The position numbers and the translations under genes are program-made. DNA of 64,000 nucleotides from JASGDC01 sp047608145. GTDB taxonomy: Bacteria; Actinomycetota; Actinomycetes; Actinomycetales; Micrococcaceae. Position 1 is the stretch's first letter, and each line of letters begins with the position of its first letter. The DNA lies in the NCBI GenBank assembly GCA_047608145.1, contig JASGDC010000034.1, positions 62,001 through 126,000 of the forward strand, read 5' to 3'. The notes under the pieces were generated by a model. That model did no database searches and was not told the DNA's origin. It saw only the letters and a program-made list of their open reading frames with translations. This document shows, piece by piece, positions 60,589 through 64,000 of this stretch.

Positions 60589-62007
60589 ATGACATCAGCC
60601 AAAGCAGAAAAGTTTGACTTTATTGTAATTGCTAACAGGTTGCCTGTGGATAAGGTTCATACTGAGGATAATACTATTGAATGGAAACGTTCACCAGGTG
60701 GTTTGGTAACTGCATTAATGCCTGTTATGCAGCAAAATAAAGGTGCTTGGATTGGCTGGGATGGTGATGCTGATGAAAAGCTAAAACCTTTTGATCAAGA
60801 AGATATGTACCTAGTCCCAGTGCCTCTTACTTCAGAAGAAGTAGAGCTCTACTATGAAGGTTTTTCAAACGGTACTTTGTGGCCACTTTACCACGATGTA
60901 ATTGTGCCGCCAGAGTTCCACCGTACTTGGTATGATGCATACAAAGAAGTAAACCAGCGCTTTGCTGACGAAGCTGTTAAAATTGCCGATGAAGGTGCTA
61001 CTATCTGGGTGCATGACTACCAGTTACAGCTTGTACCACAAATGATTCGTAAGCAACGTCCAGATGTGAAAATTGGTTTCTTCAACCATATTCCGTTCCC
61101 GCCAATCGAGCTATTCTCTCAGCTACCATGGCGCAAGCAAATTACTGAAGGTGTCCTAGGCGCTGATGTAGTCGGTTTCCAACGTCCATCAGATGCTCGT
61201 AACTTCATTAGTGCTATTGATAAATATACTGAGGCATCTCATGCTGATGAGCATACTTTGAAAGTTAAAACTGGAGATGGAAATCAGCACGAATGCTATG
61301 TAAAAGCATTCCCAATTTCAATTGATGCGACTCGGATTACTCAACTAGCTAATGATCCTAAGATTATTGCAGCAGCAGCAAAGATTCGCCACGATTTGGG
61401 TAATCCTAATACTATCTTCTTCGGTGTTGACCGCCTTGACTACACTAAAGGTATTCGTCATCGTCTAAAAGCATTCTCAGAGTGTCTAAATGATGGCTCA
61501 TTGAGTGTGGAAGATGTGACTTTGATTCAGGTAGCAAGCCCAAGCCGTGAGCATGTAGATAGCTATATCCAGTTACGTAGTGAAATTGAAGAGACTGTTG
61601 GCCGTTTAAACGGTAAGTTTAGTACTGTTTCTAAAACAGCAGTACACTACATTCACCGTAACGTACCGCTTGAAGAAATGGTGGCACTTTACCTGGCTAC
61701 TGATGTAATGTTAGTAACTTCACTACGTGACGGAATGAACCTAGTTGCAAAAGAGTACGTAGCCACTCGTCAAAGCGAAAGTGGCGTACTTATTTTGAGT
61801 GAGTTCACTGGTGCAGCTGATGAACTTAAAGATGCAGTTATGATTAACCCGCATGACATCACTGAGATGAAGAATAAAATGGTTAAAGCTGCTGAAATGC
61901 CAGCAGCTGAACAGCAAGAACGTATGCATAATCTACGTAAATACATCAGTGAAAATACTGTTCACGATTGGGCAGAATCATTCCTAAGCACTTTAAAGCG
62001 ACACTAG
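60589..62007 (+). CDS. otsA: Trehalose-6-phosphate synthase
   Basis: About 472 residues from the ATG at 60589, which has aaggaag upstream; a start at 60571 is less likely. It joins UDP-glucose (or GDP-glucose) to glucose 6-phosphate. GT20 signatures are present: VIANRLPVD, WIGWDGD, VHDYQLQLVPQMIRK, FFNHIPFPPIELFSQLPW, GVDRLDYTKGI and LRDGMNLVAKEYVA. Length matches bacterial OtsA. otsB follows after 15 bases, so trehalose is made by the OtsAB route; in actinobacteria with lipid-linked envelopes trehalose also serves as glycolipid core, but here it is more safely a compatible solute. Confidence 0.96.
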   Translation: MTSAKAEKFDFIVIANRLPVDKVHTEDNTIEWKRSPGGLVTALMPVMQQNKGAWIGWDGDADEKLKPFDQEDMYLVPVPLTSEEVELYYEGFSNGTLWPLYHDVIVPPEFHRTWYDAYKEVNQRFADEAVKIADEGATIWVHDYQLQLVPQMIRKQRPDVKIGFFNHIPFPPIELFSQLPWRKQITEGVLGADVVGFQRPSDARNFISAIDKYTEASHADEHTLKVKTGDGNQHECYVKAFPISIDATRITQLANDPKIIAAAAKIRHDLGNPNTIFFGVDRLDYTKGIRHRLKAFSECLNDGSLSVEDVTLIQVASPSREHVDSYIQLRSEIEETVGRLNGKFSTVSKTAVHYIHRNVPLEEMVALYLATDVMLVTSLRDGMNLVAKEYVATRQSESGVLILSEFTGAADELKDAVMINPHDITEMKNKMVKAAEMPAAEQQERMHNLRKYISENTVHDWAESFLSTLKRH

Positions 62008-62022
62008 AAAGTAGCGTATACA

Positions 62023-62796
62023 ATGACACAAAACCTGCATGATGCTTTGCAAAAATTTGCTGAAAATAAACATATTTTAATTGCTCTAGACTTTGACGGC
62101 ACTCTGGCTCCTTTTGTGGCTAATGCTGAAGAGGCTCGAATGAGCGAAGAGAACGCTACAACTTTGAAAAAGCTATCTCAACTTCCAGATACTGACTTAG
62201 CATTAGTATCTGGTCGTAATGTCGAGAGCTTGATAGCCACTGCAAAACCTGAAGATAATTATTATTTAATTGGCAGTCATGGCGCAGAGATGAGCTTTTC
62301 AAATGAAGGTCCGGAGCTTTCTAAAGAACAACAACAATTACTTGCTGATATTACAAAAGCTGTAGAAAAAACCTCAGCTGAAATTCCTGGTTCAAAAGTA
62401 GAGTATAAACCAGCTGCAGTAGTATTCCATTATCGTGAAGTGGATGAAAATAAAGCTGATGAGGTACAAAAAGCAATTGATGGGCTTAACGACCAATTCC
62501 CTATGCTACATTCAATGGCAGGTAATAAAGTTGAAGAGTTTGCAATTTTAAGTCTTACCAAAGGTGATGGCATTAAAGCTATCCGTAAGCACTTAAATGT
62601 TGACGCTATTTTATTTATAGGTGATGATGTCACCGATGAAAATGGCTTTAAAGAACTATCAGACAATGATATAGGTATTAAAGTCGGTGAAGGTGAGACT
62701 AAGGCAGCATATCGAATTGCTGATACTGATGCTGTTACTGAAACTATTGCTGAATTATTAAAACTTCGTGAAGCAGTGACGGCTAAGAATTCTTAG
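62023..62796 (+). CDS. otsB: Trehalose-6-phosphate phosphatase
   Basis: A 257-residue HAD-family phosphatase releasing free trehalose. Motif I is ALDFDGTLAPF with the nucleophile Asp, motif II is ALVSGRN, and motif IV is IGDDVTDENGF with the metal-binding aspartates. It is directly downstream of otsA. Its last codons (TAKNS, stop) form one half of a palindrome shared with the convergent kinase gene, which it overlaps by 14 bases. Confidence 0.95.
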   Translation: MTQNLHDALQKFAENKHILIALDFDGTLAPFVANAEEARMSEENATTLKKLSQLPDTDLALVSGRNVESLIATAKPEDNYYLIGSHGAEMSFSNEGPELSKEQQQLLADITKAVEKTSAEIPGSKVEYKPAAVVFHYREVDENKADEVQKAIDGLNDQFPMLHSMAGNKVEEFAILSLTKGDGIKAIRKHLNVDAILFIGDDVTDENGFKELSDNDIGIKVGEGETKAAYRIADTDAVTETIAELLKLREAVTAKNS

Positions 62797-62800
62797 CCGT
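62779..62800. terminator. Perfect 22-base palindrome across the otsB and kinase stop codons
   Basis: acggctaagaa|ttcttagccgt with no spacer. It contains the stop codons of both convergent genes and encodes TAKNS-stop on each strand. On the plus strand tttctgtttct follows, giving a fair intrinsic terminator for otsB; on the minus strand no U-run follows. The hairpin would be an approximately nine-base stem with a four-base loop. Confidence 0.7.
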
Positions 62801-63691
62801 TTCTGTTTCTAATAGAAAATGTCGCAAAGCACCAATTTGATTTGCTGAGTTTTCATAACAACAACCAGCTATCTCTGCAGGCTGTAATAACATGCCAAAT
62901 ATTTCCTTATCACAAAGGCTTTTATACTGCCTTTTTACTTCAGTAATTAATTTTTCTTGACTACTAATTCCGCCACCCAATACTACCTTTTCGAGATCTA
63001 AAACTATACCCATACTAGCAATTAATGTTGCTGCATTCCGACAATAAGTGTTAAAAAGCTTGGTGACTTCCTTGGATTCATTATTATCAATTGCTTTGAA
63101 AACCGTTTTATAGTCATCTTTATCAACACCTAAGATTTCTGAAGCATCTCTAATAAAGTTAACTCCAGAACAACTCCCCGAATATACTTCAGTTTGCGTA
63201 TCAGTGTGAGTGGAGTCAGAAAATAGCATACCTACTTCCCCGGCCTGGTAGTTAGTCCCCTCATAAAGTTCATTATTAAGGATTAAGCCACCACCTACAC
63301 CGGTACCAAATACCACAGCAGCACCATTGGTGATACCTTTTAAGTTACCGATCCAATGTTCTGCTAATGCCGCAGCTTTAGCGTCATTTATGACAGCAAA
63401 AGGTAGTTTTGTTTGCGTGCTCATCCACTCATCTAATGGCAGCTGTTTAATGTAATATATTGCTCCACCATCACGAACAAATTTTGATTTAGGATTAACT
63501 TTTCCAGGAATACTATAAGCGATGCCTTTTATATTTGGTTCGCACTTCTTTATTTCTGTTCCAACAGTTCTAAAGAAATCAGCTAAATTATCAGGTGTAG
63601 GTGCTTTCCAAGCTTTTGTGACTTCGCCTTCTCGGGTTAATAAACCAAATTTGATAAAAGTGCCACCGACATCAATAGCTAAATACTGCAT
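62783..63691 (-). CDS. ROK-family sugar kinase
   Basis: A 302-residue kinase of the ROK family: phosphate-1 motif AIDVGGTFIKFG at the start, catalytic Asp in INDAKAAALAEHW, and GTGVGGGLIL for ATP. The zinc-binding CxCGxxGC motif of typical glucokinases and NagC-like proteins is absent (GSCSGVNF at the expected place), so it belongs to the zinc-less branch that includes beta-glucoside kinases such as BglK. The substrate is not known. It overlaps otsB end to end by 14 bases and lies downstream of an MFS transporter gene, which may import its sugar. Confidence 0.85.
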   Translation of the reverse strand: MQYLAIDVGGTFIKFGLLTREGEVTKAWKAPTPDNLADFFRTVGTEIKKCEPNIKGIAYSIPGKVNPKSKFVRDGGAIYYIKQLPLDEWMSTQTKLPFAVINDAKAAALAEHWIGNLKGITNGAAVVFGTGVGGGLILNNELYEGTNYQAGEVGMLFSDSTHTDTQTEVYSGSCSGVNFIRDASEILGVDKDDYKTVFKAIDNNESKEVTKLFNTYCRNAATLIASMGIVLDLEKVVLGGGISSQEKLITEVKRQYKSLCDKEIFGMLLQPAEIAGCCYENSANQIGALRHFLLETETAKNS

Positions 63692-63728
63692 ACATGTCCC
63701 TCCGTTGGAAAATATTTTCTATTGCTGA

Positions 63729-64000
63729 TTATAGCGTAGTTAACATGTTGCTTTGAAAAATCTGCTTTCGCAAAATGAAGATGGTCACTATGACTAATAC
63801 CAAGTAACCAAAGCTTGCAACACCTAAACTAAATCTTGCACTAGTATTGCCAAATAAGGTACCAATACTGCTAAGTAAAATTGGTGATAGGAATACTCCA
63901 ATATTCGTAGTTATCAATAATAAATTAAATGCGTAGTTTACTGATAACTTCGGTGTAGCTCGGGCGACCCAAGTATAGATAAACGGGATGGTTAATGCAA
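63729..64000 (-). CDS. MFS transporter, C-terminal part (runs off the right edge)
   Basis: The last 90 residues are visible, open to the window edge: ALTIPFIYTWVARATPKLSV, NYAFNLLLITTNIGVFLSP, a hydrophobic segment, then SFGYLVLVIVTIFILRK and a short end. This fits the last two or three helices of a major facilitator transporter. It is in the same direction as the ROK kinase, 37 bases upstream of it, so the pair may import and phosphorylate a sugar. The substrate and the rest of the gene cannot be seen. Confidence 0.75.
   Translation of the reverse strand, partial: ALTIPFIYTWVARATPKLSVNYAFNLLLITTNIGVFLSPILLSSIGTLFGNTSARFSLGVASFGYLVLVIVTIFILRKQIFQSNMLTTL

Noticed and set aside
1..64000. tRNA, rRNA or CRISPR arrays
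   Set aside because: No T-loop-like ggttcgaatcc motif in a cloverleaf context and no regularly spaced short repeats were seen; intergenic spaces are small.

Overview
The window is AT-rich (roughly 38-40 % GC by eye) chromosomal DNA from an actinobacterium. This rests on two WhiB proteins (WhiB1-like and WhiB2-like), a PdtaS-type sensor kinase, a galactofuranan cluster of the mycobacterial kind (Wzm/Wzt, GlfT2, Glf, a GlfT1-like protein), a 180-kDa-type NAD glutamate dehydrogenase, DUF3499/DUF5719 proteins and the SecA/HPF/Rv3235-like neighbourhood. A full SdhCDAB argues against Bifidobacteriaceae. I infer Actinomycetales, possibly an Actinomycetaceae-like lineage; the genus cannot be fixed from this sequence. 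No tRNA, rRNA or CRISPR array was seen.

Layout. 1-10.2 kb (all minus): GlfT1-like double glycosyltransferase, Glf, GlfT2, Wzm, Wzt, then prfB, a greatly extended ftsE and the start of ftsX. 10.3-14.3 kb: an EccC/EssC-like FHA-FtsK ATPase split by a -1 frame change at a T TTA AAA heptamer, and a small membrane protein. 14.5-21.1 kb: whiB1, pdtaS, gdh. 21.4-27.1 kb: mannitol PTS operon mtlA-mtlR-mtlF-mtlD with a large operator-like palindrome upstream. 27.2-32.3 kb: secA and hpf among decayed genes (YdeI-like, MFS, Rv3235-like with an amber stop, comF). 32.3-37.9 kb: DUF3499, DUF5719, a large membrane glycosyltransferase-like protein, whiB2. 38-49.4 kb: galE, sdhCDAB, pdxK, S4 protein, YihY, RNA ligase-like protein, trpS, xth and a two-component system. 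49.5-59.6 kb: an accessory island with two Tat-exported proteins, a broken second RCC1 gene, an IS481 remnant and a tatA. 59.6-64 kb: DsbA-like thioredoxin, otsA, otsB, a ROK kinase and the end of an MFS transporter.

The most novel part is the 49.5-59.6 kb island. A complete seven-bladed RCC1 propeller protein and a 1978-residue repeat protein share the same kind of twin-arginine leader and the same first folded domain (a TGDAYF/SGDAYF motif), then diverge completely. Each is preceded by a long G tract (16 and 14 G on the coding strand) placed immediately upstream of a -10-like hexamer; for the giant gene a good -35 (TTGACT) lies on the other side. This is the classic geometry of a promoter that phase-varies by changing -35/-10 spacing. 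With tatA lying between them, the region looks like a phase-variable Tat-exported surface or secreted protein system. That reading is inference from sequence and needs read-level tract-length and expression data.

Other notable points: FtsE with a 455-residue repeat tail, MtlA with a second IIB domain lacking its cysteine, MtlR lacking the EIIB-like cysteine, and a palindrome that ends otsB and the convergent kinase gene and encodes the same five residues on both strands.
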